Positions 51,722 through 61,129 of a stretch of 64,000 bases of DNA are shown in pieces. The notes under the pieces were generated by a model. It was given only the letters and a program-made list of their open reading frames with translations, was not told where the DNA came from and did not search any database. The stretch is from Fluviirhizobium alvei (GTDB lineage: Bacteria > Pseudomonadota > Alphaproteobacteria > Rhizobiales > Rhizobiaceae): NCBI RefSeq assembly GCF_030551875.1, contig NZ_JAUOZU010000009.1, positions 62,001-126,000 on the forward strand, read 5' to 3'. Position 1 is the first letter of the stretch. Each line of letters begins with the position of its first letter. The position numbers and the translations under genes are program-made.

Positions 51722-51738
51722 TTTGGAATTGTTCCAAA
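51722..51738. promoter_or_regulatory. ICE-like palindrome (Irr site candidate) in the rirA promoter
   Basis: TTTGGAA-TTG-TTCCAAA is a perfect 17-base palindrome of the same layout as the iron control element TTTAGAA-N3-TTCTAAA bound by Irr, differing by a symmetric A to G. It covers the -35 of the proposed rirA promoter, fitting the known repression of rirA by Irr in Agrobacterium under low iron. Confidence 0.5.
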
Positions 51739-51757
51739 CAAGAGTCTAGTTTATACA
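51729..51757 (+). promoter_or_regulatory. rirA promoter candidate
   Basis: TTGTTC (51729-51734), 17-base spacer, TATACA (51752-51757), 35 bases before the rirA ATG. The -35 box is embedded in the ICE-like palindrome. Confidence 0.5.
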
Positions 51758-51792
51758 GGGCACATTCTAGGCAATTCGCTCGGGAGCGATGA

Positions 51793-52251
51793 ATGCGGCT
51801 AACCAAGCAGACGAACTATGCAGTGCGGATCATGATGTATTGCGCCGCCAACGGCGAAAAGCTCAGCCGTATTCCGGAAATCGCCAAGGCGTATGACGTT
51901 TCCGAACTGTTTTTGTTCAAGATTTTGCAGCCGCTGCATAAGGCGGGCCTGGTTGAAACCATCCGTGGCCGCAACGGAGGCGTCCGGCTTGGACGTCCTG
52001 CCGACAAGATTACGCTGCTCGATGTCGTGCGGGTGACCGAGGAAAGCTTCTCGATGGCCGAGTGCTTTGACGATGGCGAATCGGATTGCCCGCTGATCGA
52101 CAGCTGTGGCCTGAATTCCGCCCTTCGCAAGGCGCTGAACGCGTTTTTCGATGTCCTGAGTCAATACACGATTGACGATCTCGTCAAATCGCGGCCGCAG
52201 ATCAACTTCCTGCTCGGACTGGAAGAGCCGAAGGCCATCGTCGCCGCCTGA
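51793..52251 (+). CDS. rirA: RirA, Rrf2-type iron-responsive repressor, 152 aa
   Basis: Global iron regulator of Rhizobiaceae. The N-terminus MRLTKQTNYAVRIMMYCAAN and the HTH with SELFLFKILQPLHKAGLVET are near-signature for RirA. Three cysteines for the Fe-S cluster lie in AECFDDGESDCPLIDSCGLN; the C-terminus RPQINFLLGLEEP is also typical. With iron it represses uptake genes, including probably the divergent fbpA. Its own promoter carries an ICE-like Irr site. Confidence 0.97.
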   Translation: MRLTKQTNYAVRIMMYCAANGEKLSRIPEIAKAYDVSELFLFKILQPLHKAGLVETIRGRNGGVRLGRPADKITLLDVVRVTEESFSMAECFDDGESDCPLIDSCGLNSALRKALNAFFDVLSQYTIDDLVKSRPQINFLLGLEEPKAIVAA

Positions 52252-52283
52252 AGGCGCCGGCATTTTTCATCAATTGTTGATGG

Positions 52284-52303
52284 CCAGCCCTCAAGAGGGC
52301 TGG
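52284..52303 (+). terminator. rirA terminator hairpin
   Basis: CCAGCCCT / AGGGCTGG stem around CAAG, 33 bases after the rirA stop; followed by AAATTCC rather than a T-run, so termination may be partial. Confidence 0.65.
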
Positions 52304-52358
52304 AAATTCCGTTCGTAATCATTTAATCGATTGAAAGCTGGGATTGGGAGGCTTTCTG

Positions 52359-53285
52359 ATGATTGTTTGTTGCGGCGAAGCACTGATTGACATGTTGCCG
52401 CGTGTGACGACGCTGGGGGAAAATGCCTACGCTCCCTATGCTGGCGGTGCCATTTTCAACACGGCGATTGCACTTGGTCGGCTCGGTGTGTCGACCGGTT
52501 TTTTCACCGGCCTTTCCGATGACATGCTCGGCGACGTGCTGCGTGAGACGCTGAAGGCATCGAACGTCGATGATAGTCTTTGCGCCATTTCGTCGCGCCC
52601 GACCACAGTTGCCTTCGTCAAATTGGTCAATGGTTCCGCGACCTATGCCTTCTATGACGTGGGGACGGCTGGCCGAATGATCACGGAAGCCGATCTGCCG
52701 GTGCTGTCGGACGATTGCGAAGCGCTGCATTTCGGCGCGATCAGCCTTATTCCCGAGCCCTGCGGCTCGACCTATGAAAGCCTGCTCCATCGCGAGCACG
52801 CTTCCCGGGTCATTTCGCTCGATCCCAATATCCGGCCTGGCTTCATCAAGGATCGGCAGGCCCACCACGATCGGATCCTGCGCATGGCGCGGCATTCCGA
52901 CATTCTCAAATTCTCCGACGAGGATCTTGAATGGTTCGGCATGGAGGGTGATCAGGACGCACTGGCTGCCAAATGGCTGGCGATGGGGCCGAAGCTGGTG
53001 GTGATCACCCGCGGTGCGGAAGGGGCCGTTGGATACACGGCGCAGGCGAAGGTCGTCGTGCCGAGCCGTCGCGTCGAAGTCGTCGATACGATTGGTGCCG
53101 GCGATACTTTCGATGCCGGTGTGCTCGCCTCCCTCAAGCGCGACGACAAGCTTACCAAGGCGAAGGTTGCCAATCTCGATGAGGCGGCGGTGAGAGCCGC
53201 ACTTGAGCTGGGAGCCGCCGCTGCGGCGATCACCGTCTCTCGCGCTGGCGCCAATCCGCCCTGGGCGAATGAGATCGATCTCTGA
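52359..53285 (+). CDS. fructokinase (PfkB family), 308 aa
   Basis: PfkB-fold sugar kinase: N-terminal CCGEALIDMLP, the substrate-site AGGAIFNTAIALGRLG, and C-terminal signature DTIGAGDTFDAGVLASL with the catalytic Asp. The wording matches rhizobial fructokinases (FrkA/ScrK) that phosphorylate fructose from sucrose or mannitol; other ketoses cannot be excluded. The ATG at 52359 has TTGGGAGG upstream. Follows rirA after a hairpin, so it is probably a separate transcript. Confidence 0.88.
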   Translation: MIVCCGEALIDMLPRVTTLGENAYAPYAGGAIFNTAIALGRLGVSTGFFTGLSDDMLGDVLRETLKASNVDDSLCAISSRPTTVAFVKLVNGSATYAFYDVGTAGRMITEADLPVLSDDCEALHFGAISLIPEPCGSTYESLLHREHASRVISLDPNIRPGFIKDRQAHHDRILRMARHSDILKFSDEDLEWFGMEGDQDALAAKWLAMGPKLVVITRGAEGAVGYTAQAKVVVPSRRVEVVDTIGAGDTFDAGVLASLKRDDKLTKAKVANLDEAAVRAALELGAAAAAITVSRAGANPPWANEIDL

Positions 53286-53420
53286 CATATGCTCTTTGGC
53301 GGTTTGGAATCGCCCGGAATTGACCCATGTCATGGTTTCGACATGGCAAAAGCCTAAAAATTGTCCCGTTGGAACGTGCAACCGGAACTCTTTCCGGATT
53401 GCCTTCGATGGGAGATTGTC

Positions 53421-54176
53421 ATGACCAGGGAATTTGAAGGTAAGGTTGTCATCGTCACGGGCGCCGGCTCAGGCATCGGCGAGGCCTGTGCAAAGCAGCT
53501 TGCGGAGGCGGGCGCCAAGGTTGTCGCCGCCGATATGAATCTCGACGGAGCGGAGCGTGTCGTCGCGGACATCCAGGCCAAGGGTGGCGAAGCGCTGCCC
53601 TACAAGATCGACGTTTCCGATCCGGCCGCTGTCGGCGCCATGGTCGCCTATGCTGTCACCACTTATGGAAAGCTTGACGGCGCCGTCAACAATGCCGGTA
53701 TCGGCGGCCCGCTGAAGCCGATCGCCGATTACGAGATCGATGAGTGGAAACATGTCATCGATGTCGACCTGCATTCGGTCTTCTACTGCATGAAATATGA
53801 AATCCAGGCGATGCTGAAGAATGGCGGTGGATCCATCGTCAACATGTCGTCGATCCTTGGCACCAACGGCTTCGCCGGTGCCCCCGCCTATGTCGCTTCG
53901 AAACATGCGCTTGTGGGCATGACGAAGAATGCGGGGATCGAATATTCCGCTCACGGCGTTCGCGTGAATGCCGTTGGCCCGGCCTTCATCAAGACGCCGC
54001 TGATCGACAATGCGCTGGATGATGCGACGCAGGAATTCCTTGTCACCAAACATCCGATCGGCCGCCTCGGCAGGCCGGAGGAAGTGGCCAACCTTGTCCT
54101 GTTCCTGCTGTCCGACAAGGCCAGCTTCATCACCGGCAGCTATCATCTCGTCGACGGTGCCTACGCGGCGCAGTAA
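53421..54176 (+). CDS. short-chain dehydrogenase/reductase, 251 aa
   Basis: Intact SDR: VTGAGSGIGEACAKQLAEAG, NNAGIGGPL, catalytic Ser in VNMSSILGT, and YVASK with Tyr and Lys; C-terminus ITGSYHLVDGAYAAQ. The ATG at 53421 is preceded by GGGAGATTGTC. The 135-base upstream spacer carries a CCATGTC / GACATGG inverted repeat (53326-53347), a possible operator. Substrate not recognisable; most likely a 3-hydroxyacid, sugar or alcohol dehydrogenase. Confidence 0.9.
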   Translation: MTREFEGKVVIVTGAGSGIGEACAKQLAEAGAKVVAADMNLDGAERVVADIQAKGGEALPYKIDVSDPAAVGAMVAYAVTTYGKLDGAVNNAGIGGPLKPIADYEIDEWKHVIDVDLHSVFYCMKYEIQAMLKNGGGSIVNMSSILGTNGFAGAPAYVASKHALVGMTKNAGIEYSAHGVRVNAVGPAFIKTPLIDNALDDATQEFLVTKHPIGRLGRPEEVANLVLFLLSDKASFITGSYHLVDGAYAAQ

Positions 54177-54241
54177 ACGACGCATTCAGAAAACGACGCG
54201 CCCGGACCGTTGTTCGGGCACGTTGCCTGTTGGACCGGCAC

Positions 54242-54451
54242 TCAGCTCTCCGGCACATATTCGAGGATGTCGCCGGGCTGGCAAGCAAGAGCCTCGCAGA
54301 TCAGCTCGAGCGTATCGAAGCGCACGCCCTTGACCTTGCCGGACTTCAGCAGCGAAATGTTCTGCTCTGTGATGCCAACCCGCTCGGCCAGTTCCTTTGA
54401 GCGCATCTTGCGCCTCGCCAGCATCACATCGAGATTGACGATAATCGGCAT
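54242..54451 (-). CDS. small Xre-family HTH regulator, 69 aa
   Basis: Compact Cro/C1-type helix-turn-helix: LARRKMRSKELAERVGITEQ and NISLLKSGKVKGVRFDTLEL, ending PGDILEYVPES, as in YozG-like regulators. The ATG at 54451 shares one base with the stop of the upstream DUF2975 gene (TGATG). The DUF2975/YozG-type HTH pair is a widespread two-gene unit of unknown physiological role; the HTH protein probably autoregulates it. Confidence 0.88.
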   Translation of the reverse strand: MPIIVNLDVMLARRKMRSKELAERVGITEQNISLLKSGKVKGVRFDTLELICEALACQPGDILEYVPES

Positions 54452-54987
54452 CACACAAAGGCCCTGTTTTCGGCTTCGATTGCGGTTGCCAGCACCATGA
54501 CATGGCCGAGCACCAGCATCATCAGGGCCGCAAGCACAAGAAACGCCTCGCTTGTTCCGATGCCGAGCACCAGCATGCGTCCACCTTCGGCATTGGTGGT
54601 TGCGAGTACGACCGACAAGGTCCGCGACACGATCGAGCTCACGGCCCCGACCAGCAGAACAGCGCCAAGCCGCCGAAGCCAGCGACCGCTTTGGCTCAAG
54701 AACTGATCCCGGCTTATGCAGAGATTGCCGATATTCCAGACGGCTCGAAGCCCGCAAGCCATGATGACGAGATTGGCAAGCCCCAATAGACCGAGCGCGA
54801 CCATTGCAAAGGGTGCATATGTGAGCCTCGTCTGGCCGCTCACGAGATAGGAGCTCATTATCTGTTCGAACATCTCCTTGTCGGTGAGGCCGATGAAGGC
54901 GGCATAGACATAGGCGCCTGTCGTGATGGTCGCGATTGCGATCGCGACATATTGCATGAGTTTTCCATAGAGCGCGATCCTGTCCAT
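54451..54987 (-). CDS. DUF2975 membrane protein, 178 aa
   Basis: Four predicted membrane helices (about residues 13-35, 62-82, 110-130 and 145-170) in the DUF2975 arrangement, with the LCISRDQFLSQSGRWLRRLG loop typical of the family. The ATG at 54987 has GGAGGCCCTTGAG upstream. First gene of a two-gene unit with the HTH regulator; a TTGACG promoter candidate lies at 55033-55061. Function unknown. Confidence 0.88.
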   Translation of the reverse strand: MDRIALYGKLMQYVAIAIATITTGAYVYAAFIGLTDKEMFEQIMSSYLVSGQTRLTYAPFAMVALGLLGLANLVIMACGLRAVWNIGNLCISRDQFLSQSGRWLRRLGAVLLVGAVSSIVSRTLSVVLATTNAEGGRMLVLGIGTSEAFLVLAALMMLVLGHVMVLATAIEAENRAFV

Positions 54988-55032
54988 CTCAAGGGCCTCC
55001 AAAATATTGTTACTGCCTCTATTGCATAAATT

Positions 55033-55061
55033 ATCGTATAACAGTAATTAATCGACGTCAA
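55033..55061 (-). promoter_or_regulatory. promoter candidate for the DUF2975-HTH operon
   Basis: Read on the reverse strand: TTGACG (55061-55056), 17-base spacer, TACGAT (55038-55033), in a very AT-rich stretch about 45 bases before the start at 54987. An overlapping TATACG with 15-base spacing is an alternative. Confidence 0.4.
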
Positions 55062-55081
55062 ACATTGTTTCGGAGCCCCCC

Positions 55082-55669
55082 ATGCGCCTTGTTCGATTTG
55101 CGTCTGCCCTGCTATTATCGGTTGCCGGGCTCAATGCCTGTACATCGGTTCCGCCATCGAGCTATGCGCAGCTGGCGGCAATGTCGCCACTCGATGCCAA
55201 TCCCGCCGACATTCGCATGGCCGTGATCGCGCCGGAACCGCTCGAGATCAAGCCGAGCGGGGCGATCCTGTCGATCGTCTGGCAACCAAAGTCCGGGGAA
55301 GCCGTCAAACGGGATTTTACGCTGGAGGTCCTGGCTGGAAATGCGACCGCCCCGAAACTCGCGTCACGTCTTGGGCCGGGGCGCCGGATTTTCGTGCTGA
55401 AACTGACAGCCGTGGATGCCGAATCCTTGCTGGATCTTCAGCGGCAGGTCCGGGCCGCCAAGGCTGCGGGCAACGATGGGCGTGGGCAGATCTCCGCCGG
55501 GCTGCGTGAAGCCTGCTGGAACGGTCCGTTCCCAACCGGCAATGAGAAGATGCCGCTTGAGGCCCATCTCAGGACCGAGGCCGGCGGCGAATGGATGGCT
55601 CTGATCCAGGGGATCGATCTCAAGGATGTGCTCAAATCAGCCAACATCCCGAGCCTGCCCAGCTGCTGA
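55082..55669 (+). CDS. putative lipoprotein, 195 aa
   Basis: The signal sequence ends in a lipobox-like GLNACTS, implying a lipid-anchored envelope protein. I recognise no named domain. The mature part has an IAPEPLEIKPSGAILSIVWQ beta-rich region and a SAGLREACWNGPFPTG stretch; two cysteines near the end and at CWNG could pair. Similar-looking hypothetical lipoproteins exist in rhizobia, but function cannot be stated. Confidence 0.8.
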   Translation: MRLVRFASALLLSVAGLNACTSVPPSSYAQLAAMSPLDANPADIRMAVIAPEPLEIKPSGAILSIVWQPKSGEAVKRDFTLEVLAGNATAPKLASRLGPGRRIFVLKLTAVDAESLLDLQRQVRAAKAAGNDGRGQISAGLREACWNGPFPTGNEKMPLEAHLRTEAGGEWMALIQGIDLKDVLKSANIPSLPSC

Positions 55670-55684
55670 TACTCCCTGGCGGGA

Positions 55685-56341
55685 TCAGAACTCGACTTCG
55701 AGTTCGATGATTTCATCGGCCTCGCTGCTTGCATCTGCCGCCCATTCCTGGAACAGCGGCCAGGACAGGACAAGATCGCGATAGGCAGCGAGCTTGGGGT
55801 CGAGATCAACCGCATAGGTCTGGAAGCGCGAGCAGACCGGCGCATACATTGCATCGGCCAGCGTCGGATGGGCGCCAAAAAGCCAGGGCCCGCCATAGGT
55901 GCCGAGGCATTCGCTCCAGATCTCGCGGATCCGCTCGATATCCGGACGCGCGCCGGTAAAGACCTTAAACTTTTCATGCCGTGCCTTGATGTTCATCGGC
56001 AGGGCGGAACGGAGATTGTAAAAACCGGAATGCATTTCGCCGCTGACCGCGCGGCAGTGCGCACGCGTGGCCTGATCGGCGGGAAGCAGGCCGGCCTCGG
56101 GCGCGATTTCAGCGCAATATTCGGCAATCGCGAGCGTATCCCACACTGTGACACCGTTATGGACGAGACGCGGCACCAGCACCGAAGGCGACAGAAGCAG
56201 CAATTCGCGCCGCACGTTCGGATCGTCCAGATTGACCGGAACCTCTTCAAATTCGATGCCCGCCATGCGGCAGAGAAGCCATCCGCGAAGCGACCAGGAA
56301 GAATAGTTTTTCGAGGATATCGTCAGGGTCGCGCGCGTCAT
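55685..56341 (-). CDS. glutathione S-transferase family protein, 218 aa
   Basis: N-terminal thioredoxin-like domain (ISSKNYSSWSLRGWLLCRMA with the Ser-rich active-site start, then VLVPRLVHNGVTVWDTLAIAEY) and helical C-terminal domain with PWLFGAHPTLADAMYAPVC. SSKNYSSWS is typical of the maleylacetoacetate-isomerase/Zeta-like branch, although the enzyme could have other activity. Divergent from phaZ and convergent with the lipoprotein gene. Confidence 0.88.
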   Translation of the reverse strand: MTRATLTISSKNYSSWSLRGWLLCRMAGIEFEEVPVNLDDPNVRRELLLLSPSVLVPRLVHNGVTVWDTLAIAEYCAEIAPEAGLLPADQATRAHCRAVSGEMHSGFYNLRSALPMNIKARHEKFKVFTGARPDIERIREIWSECLGTYGGPWLFGAHPTLADAMYAPVCSRFQTYAVDLDPKLAAYRDLVLSWPLFQEWAADASSEADEIIELEVEF

Positions 56342-56451
56342 GGATCGTCTATCCTCCTTGCAAAACCGGCATTTTCAATATTCTCTGGTGTCGAGGGCGA
56401 AAATGCACTAGTTTTTCGCGCTGCACAATGGAAATTCAGCGAGAGGCGCAG

Positions 56452-57666
56452 ATGCTCTATCAGGCCTACCAGTTCCAGGACGATCTCATCGCCCCCTTCC
56501 GATTTCTGGCCAAGGGGTGGCTGGACCTGTTCAGCGCCACCGGTTGCGATGTCCGCAAGCTCGCAGGCGGAGAATATCTCGCGGCGCTCGAGATGATCAC
56601 ACGCTTCGAATTGTCGCATGAGCGCCCGGATTTCGGTATCCGCACCGTTCGCACCGGCAATATGATTGCCGATGTCGAACAGGAAGTGACGCTGGATCTG
56701 CCCTTCGGCAAACTCCTGCATTTCCGCAAGAATGTCGATGTCGTACAGCCGCGCGTTCTCGTGGTGGCGCCGCTGTCGGGCCATTTCGCAACGCTGCTGC
56801 GCGGCACCGTGGAAACCCTGCTTCAGGATCACGACGTCTATATCACCGACTGGACCAATGCCCGCGATGTTCCGGTCTCGGCCGGAAAGTTCGGCGTCGA
56901 AGACTATGTCGCCTACGTGATCCGCTTTCTGGAAACGATCGGACCGGGCGGACATGTGCTGGCTGTCTGCCAGCCCTGCGTCCAGACGCTGGCGGCCGTA
57001 GCCGTCATGTCGCAGGACAACAATCCCGCCACCCCACTCTCGATGACCTTGATGGCGGGCCCGATCGATCCGCGCGAAAGCCCGACCCAGGTCAATGAAT
57101 TTGCCGTATCCAAGTCACTGGCCTGGTTCGAGCATTCGCTGATCACGTCCGTTCCGCTGCGCTACAAGGGCGGTGGACGCCGCGTCTATCCCGGCTTCCT
57201 GCAACTCGTCGCCTTCATGGCGATGAACATGGATCGCCATCGTTCGGCGCACAAGAAGCTCTATGATCATCTGGCCAAGGGCGAAATCGAGCAGGCCGAG
57301 AAGATCAAGACCTTCTATGACGAATACTTCGCCGTTCTCGATCTCACCGAAGAATTCTACATCGAAACGATCGACCGGATTTTCCACAAGGCCGAGCTGG
57401 CAACCGGCGAATTTACCTATCGGGGCCGCAAGGTCGATTGCAACGCAATCCGCCGCACAGCTCTTCTGACGGTCGAGGGTGGCCGTGACGACATCTGTTC
57501 GCTGGGACAGACGGCCGCCGCGCATGAGCTCTGCTCGTCGCTGCGCCCGCACCTCAAGCGCCATCATCTGCAGGCCAATGTCGGCCACTACGGTGTCTTT
57601 GCCGGCAAACGCTGGGACAACGAGATCTATCCCGTTGTCCGCAACATGATCCTTGCGGTGGAATAG
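56452..57666 (+). CDS. phaZ: intracellular polyhydroxybutyrate depolymerase, 404 aa
   Basis: Mobilises stored PHB granules. The lipase-box-like nucleophile is Cys in VLAVCQPCVQTLAAV, typical of intracellular PhaZ, followed by LMAGPIDPRESPTQVN; a catalytic Asp in GGRDDICSLGQT and His in NVGHYGVFAGKRW complete the triad. The N-terminus LYQAYQFQDDLIAPFRFLA is family-specific. The ATG at 56452 follows GAGAGGCGCAG. Convergent with pgi; a strong hairpin lies between them. Confidence 0.95.
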   Translation: MLYQAYQFQDDLIAPFRFLAKGWLDLFSATGCDVRKLAGGEYLAALEMITRFELSHERPDFGIRTVRTGNMIADVEQEVTLDLPFGKLLHFRKNVDVVQPRVLVVAPLSGHFATLLRGTVETLLQDHDVYITDWTNARDVPVSAGKFGVEDYVAYVIRFLETIGPGGHVLAVCQPCVQTLAAVAVMSQDNNPATPLSMTLMAGPIDPRESPTQVNEFAVSKSLAWFEHSLITSVPLRYKGGGRRVYPGFLQLVAFMAMNMDRHRSAHKKLYDHLAKGEIEQAEKIKTFYDEYFAVLDLTEEFYIETIDRIFHKAELATGEFTYRGRKVDCNAIRRTALLTVEGGRDDICSLGQTAAAHELCSSLRPHLKRHHLQANVGHYGVFAGKRWDNEIYPVVRNMILAVE

Positions 57667-57668
57667 CC

Positions 57669-57688
57669 GGCGCCGGCTGACCGGCGCC
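57669..57688. terminator. hairpin between convergent phaZ and pgi
   Basis: GGCGCCGG / CCGGCGCC stem with CTGA loop, three bases after the phaZ stop. Very stable; no T-run. Confidence 0.6.
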
Positions 57689-57696
57689 AATCACCC

Positions 57697-59316
57697 TTAG
57701 CTAATGCGCAGTGCGTCGATCAGCCCGGCTGTCGAGGAATCGAGATCGTCGGTTCCCTTCTTGCCCTGAACCACCGGCAGCAAGCCGGTTGCCAGTTCCT
57801 TGCCGAGTTCCACACCCCACTGGTCGAAGGAGTTGATGCCGTAAAGCACGCCTTCGACGAAGACGCGATGTTCGTAAAGCGCTATCAACCGTCCGAGGGC
57901 ATAGGGCGTCAGCTTGTCATAGACGAAGGTGATCGAAGGCCGGTTGCCGGTGAAGACCCGGTGCGGCGCGATTGCTGCGGCTTTTTCGGCTGCCATGCCC
58001 TGGCCGCGAAGCTGGGCGAGCGCCTCCTCCAGCGTCCGGCCCTTGAGCAGCGCCTGCGACTGGGCAAGGCAGTTGGAGATCAGCAATTCATGCTGATGCC
58101 GCAGATCGGCCTCGAACCCATGCTTGGCGATCATGAATTCCACCGGAACGATATCGGTTCCCTGATGCAGCAGCTGGAAGAAGGCATGCTGGCCATTGGT
58201 GCCGGGCTCACCCCAGACAACTGGACCGGAGGCGCCATCAACGGCTGATCCATCAAGCTTCACGCCCTTGCCGTTCGATTCCATATCGAGCTGCTGCAGA
58301 TAGGCGGCAAAACGCGACAGCCGCTGATCATACGGAATGACGGCTCGCGATCCGTAGCCAAGGATGGACCGCTGGTAGAAGCCGATCAGGCCAAGCAGCA
58401 TCGGAATGTTGCCGGAAAGCGGCGCCGAGCGGAAATGATTGTCCATCGCATGGGCGCCGGACAGGAAATCGTGGAAATTGTCGCGGCCGATCGCGATCAT
58501 CAGCGGCAGGCCGATGGCCGACCAGATCGAATAACGACCGCCGACCCAATCCCAGAAGCCGAAGACGCGCGAGGAATCGATGCCGAACTGCGCCACCTTG
58601 TCGAGCGCCGTCGACACCGCAGCGAAATGATGCTTGACGGCCGTCTCGCCAAGTGCCTTGGCAATGAAGCTGCGCGCCGTCATTGCATTGGTCATCGTCT
58701 CGATGGTCGTGAAAGTCTTGGAGGCGATGATGAAAAGCGTCGTTTCCGGATTCACGATCTTGAGCGTGTCCGCAATATGGGCGCCGTCGATGTTGGAGAC
58801 GTAATGCAGCCGCGGTCCGTCATGGAAGGGCGCGAGCGCCAATGTCGTCATGGCTGGGCCGAGATCGGAGCCGCCGATACCGATATTGACCACATCGGTG
58901 ATAGGCTTGCCTGTCGACCCGGCGATCGCGCCAGTGCGGATGCCCTCCGAGAACCCTCCCATGGCGCGCAGCACCATGTTCACATCCGCCATCACATCCT
59001 TGCCATCGACCAGAACCGGCCGGTTGGACCGGTTGCGAAGCGCAGTATGGAGAACAGCGCGGCCTTCCGTGGTGTTTATGATGCCGCCTTCGAACATCGC
59101 TTCCCGGCGTGAGGCAACTCCGGCCTTTTCGGCAAGCTCCTCGAGAAGCGCCATGATGGTCGCGTTCACCGGCGTCTTGGAATAATCGAACAGCAGGTCT
59201 TCGAACCAGGCATGGTGACTGAGGAAGCGATCGCGATCGGCCAGGAAATGAGCCCGAATATCGGTTGCGGCCGTGTCGTGGGCGGCCTGCTTCAGTCTGG
59301 CGACGATGGAATCCAT
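57697..59316 (-). CDS. pgi: glucose-6-phosphate isomerase, 539 aa
   Basis: Interconverts glucose-6-phosphate and fructose-6-phosphate. Family features: [18 protein letters not shown], the PGI signature [38 protein letters not shown] with the catalytic His, and C-terminal [13 protein letters not shown]. Length matches rhizobial Pgi. The ATG at 59316 has GAGGAAAG upstream; an in-frame ATG at 59355 lacks one. A phosphogluconolactonase-like gene lies about 2 kb away, on the other side of fadD. Confidence 0.98.
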   Translation of the reverse strand: MDSIVARLKQAAHDTAATDIRAHFLADRDRFLSHHAWFEDLLFDYSKTPVNATIMALLEELAEKAGVASRREAMFEGGIINTTEGRAVLHTALRNRSNRPVLVDGKDVMADVNMVLRAMGGFSEGIRTGAIAGSTGKPITDVVNIGIGGSDLGPAMTTLALAPFHDGPRLHYVSNIDGAHIADTLKIVNPETTLFIIASKTFTTIETMTNAMTARSFIAKALGETAVKHHFAAVSTALDKVAQFGIDSSRVFGFWDWVGGRYSIWSAIGLPLMIAIGRDNFHDFLSGAHAMDNHFRSAPLSGNIPMLLGLIGFYQRSILGYGSRAVIPYDQRLSRFAAYLQQLDMESNGKGVKLDGSAVDGASGPVVWGEPGTNGQHAFFQLLHQGTDIVPVEFMIAKHGFEADLRHQHELLISNCLAQSQALLKGRTLEEALAQLRGQGMAAEKAAAIAPHRVFTGNRPSITFVYDKLTPYALGRLIALYEHRVFVEGVLYGINSFDQWGVELGKELATGLLPVVQGKKGTDDLDSSTAGLIDALRIS

Positions 59317-59431
59317 GCAACTTTCCTCGCGGTCATTTTGCGCGAAAATAGCCATTTAAACCGATGTAAATCAAGTGGCGACGGCGCATTTCACTGCATC
59401 GTCGCCCTGTCGTGCCTGCAATTGGCTTTTA

Positions 59432-61129
59432 TCAGCTTCTGAGATCCTTGCGCAGAATCTTGCCCACATTCGTCTTGGGCAGGCTGTCGCGGAATTCGAC
59501 ATGCTTGGGGCGTTTGTAATTGGTCAGCTGCTTGGCGCAATGGGCTTTCACATCCTCGGCAGTGAGGGCGGGATCCTTGCGCACGATGAACAGCTTGACC
59601 GCTTCGCCGGAATGCTCGTCCGGAACGCCGATCGCTGCGGCTTCAAGTACGCCCGGATGGGAGGCGGCCACTTCCTCGATTTCGTTCGGATAGACGTTGA
59701 AGCCTGAGACCAGGATCATATCTTTCTTGCGGTCGACAATCTTGACGTAACCGTTCTCGTCCATGAAGGCCATGTCGCCGGAGCGGAAGAAACCATCGGC
59801 GCTCATCACCTTGGCGGTTTCATCGGGACGGTTCCAGTAGCCTGCCATGACCTGCGGACCACGGATGCAGATTTCGCCGATTTCGCCGATCGGCAGCGTA
59901 TTGCCGTCATCGTCGCGGATTTCCACTTCGGTCGAGGGAATCGGCAGACCGATCGTACCGGAAAACTCCGTCGCATTCGGCGGATTGACCGTCACGATCG
60001 GCGATGTTTCGGAAAGGCCGTAGCCTTCGAGAATGACGCTGCCGGTCACGGATTTCCAAAGATCGGCCACCGGTCTCTGGCAGGCCATGCCACCCGCAAC
60101 CGTCAGGATCAGGCTCGAGAAATCGAGCTTCTTGAATTCCGGATTGTTGGCGAGCGCGTTGAACAGCGTGTTGAGGCCGGGGAAGAAGTTGACCCTGTAT
60201 TGCGACAGTTCCTTGACGAAGGCGGGAATGTCGCGCGGGTTGGCGATCAGGAGATTGGCAGCCCCATCGGCCATGCCCATCACCATATTCACGGTGAGCG
60301 CAAAGATGTGGTAGAGCGGCAGGGCGCAGCAATAGAGAATGTCATCGGGATGACCGCCACGCAGCCTGTAGGCGGTGTTCAGCCAGACGCCGCTCTGTTC
60401 GGCATTGGCAACGACATTGCGGTTCGTGAGCGTCGCGCCCTTGGAGACGCCGGTCGTGCCACCGGTATACTGCAGGAAGGCAACATCATCGAGGGTCAGC
60501 GTTACCGGTTTGAAGGCGCCGCTGCCTCCCATGATGGACTTGAACGGTGTATGGCCGGCAATCGACCAGGCCGGAACGAGCTTCTTCACCTTGCGAACGA
60601 CGAGATTGACGATCAGTCCCTTGAAGCCGAGCAGATCGCCCATCGCGGCCACGACCACATGCTTGACGTCGGTCTTGCCAATTGCCTGTGCAACGGTGTT
60701 GGCGAAGTTCTCGAGCACGAAAATGGCCTTGGCGCCCGAATCCTTGAGCTGGTGCTCGAGTTCGCGCGGCGTATAGAGCGGATTGACATTCACCACCGTC
60801 ATGCCGGCGCGCAGGATACCCATGACCGTCACGGGATATTGCAGCACATTCGGGAACATCACGGCGACGCGGTCACCCTTGACCAGCCCCTTGGCTTGCA
60901 GCCAGGCGGCGACTTTCGCTGAGGCGGCGTCGATATCGGCATAAGTCATCGTCTTGCCCATGCTGATAAAAGCGGGCTTGGACGCGAATTTCTTGCAGGA
61001 ATTTTCGAACAGTTCGGCGACCGAATTGACCGTGAGGGCGCCGATCTCGGAGGGCACGCCTTCGGGATAGGATTTCAGCCAGATCCTGTTGCTCGCCTTG
61101 CCGTCCAGAGACAGATTATGGACCGTCAT
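59432..61129 (-). CDS. fadD: long-chain fatty acid-CoA ligase, 565 aa
   Basis: Activates long-chain fatty acids to acyl-CoA. The P-loop YTGGTTGVSKGATLTNRN, LEGYGLSETSPIVTVNPP and the hinge SGDMAFMDENGYVKIVDRKK with DMILVSGFNVYPNEIEE match FadD (rather than the AlkK-like ligase at 2321). The C-terminal lysine segment is TNVGKILRKDLR. Length is typical. The 177-base leader contains an imperfect TTTTACG-type inverted repeat at 61224-61241. Confidence 0.96.
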   Translation of the reverse strand: MTVHNLSLDGKASNRIWLKSYPEGVPSEIGALTVNSVAELFENSCKKFASKPAFISMGKTMTYADIDAASAKVAAWLQAKGLVKGDRVAVMFPNVLQYPVTVMGILRAGMTVVNVNPLYTPRELEHQLKDSGAKAIFVLENFANTVAQAIGKTDVKHVVVAAMGDLLGFKGLIVNLVVRKVKKLVPAWSIAGHTPFKSIMGGSGAFKPVTLTLDDVAFLQYTGGTTGVSKGATLTNRNVVANAEQSGVWLNTAYRLRGGHPDDILYCCALPLYHIFALTVNMVMGMADGAANLLIANPRDIPAFVKELSQYRVNFFPGLNTLFNALANNPEFKKLDFSSLILTVAGGMACQRPVADLWKSVTGSVILEGYGLSETSPIVTVNPPNATEFSGTIGLPIPSTEVEIRDDDGNTLPIGEIGEICIRGPQVMAGYWNRPDETAKVMSADGFFRSGDMAFMDENGYVKIVDRKKDMILVSGFNVYPNEIEEVAASHPGVLEAAAIGVPDEHSGEAVKLFIVRKDPALTAEDVKAHCAKQLTNYKRPKHVEFRDSLPKTNVGKILRKDLRS

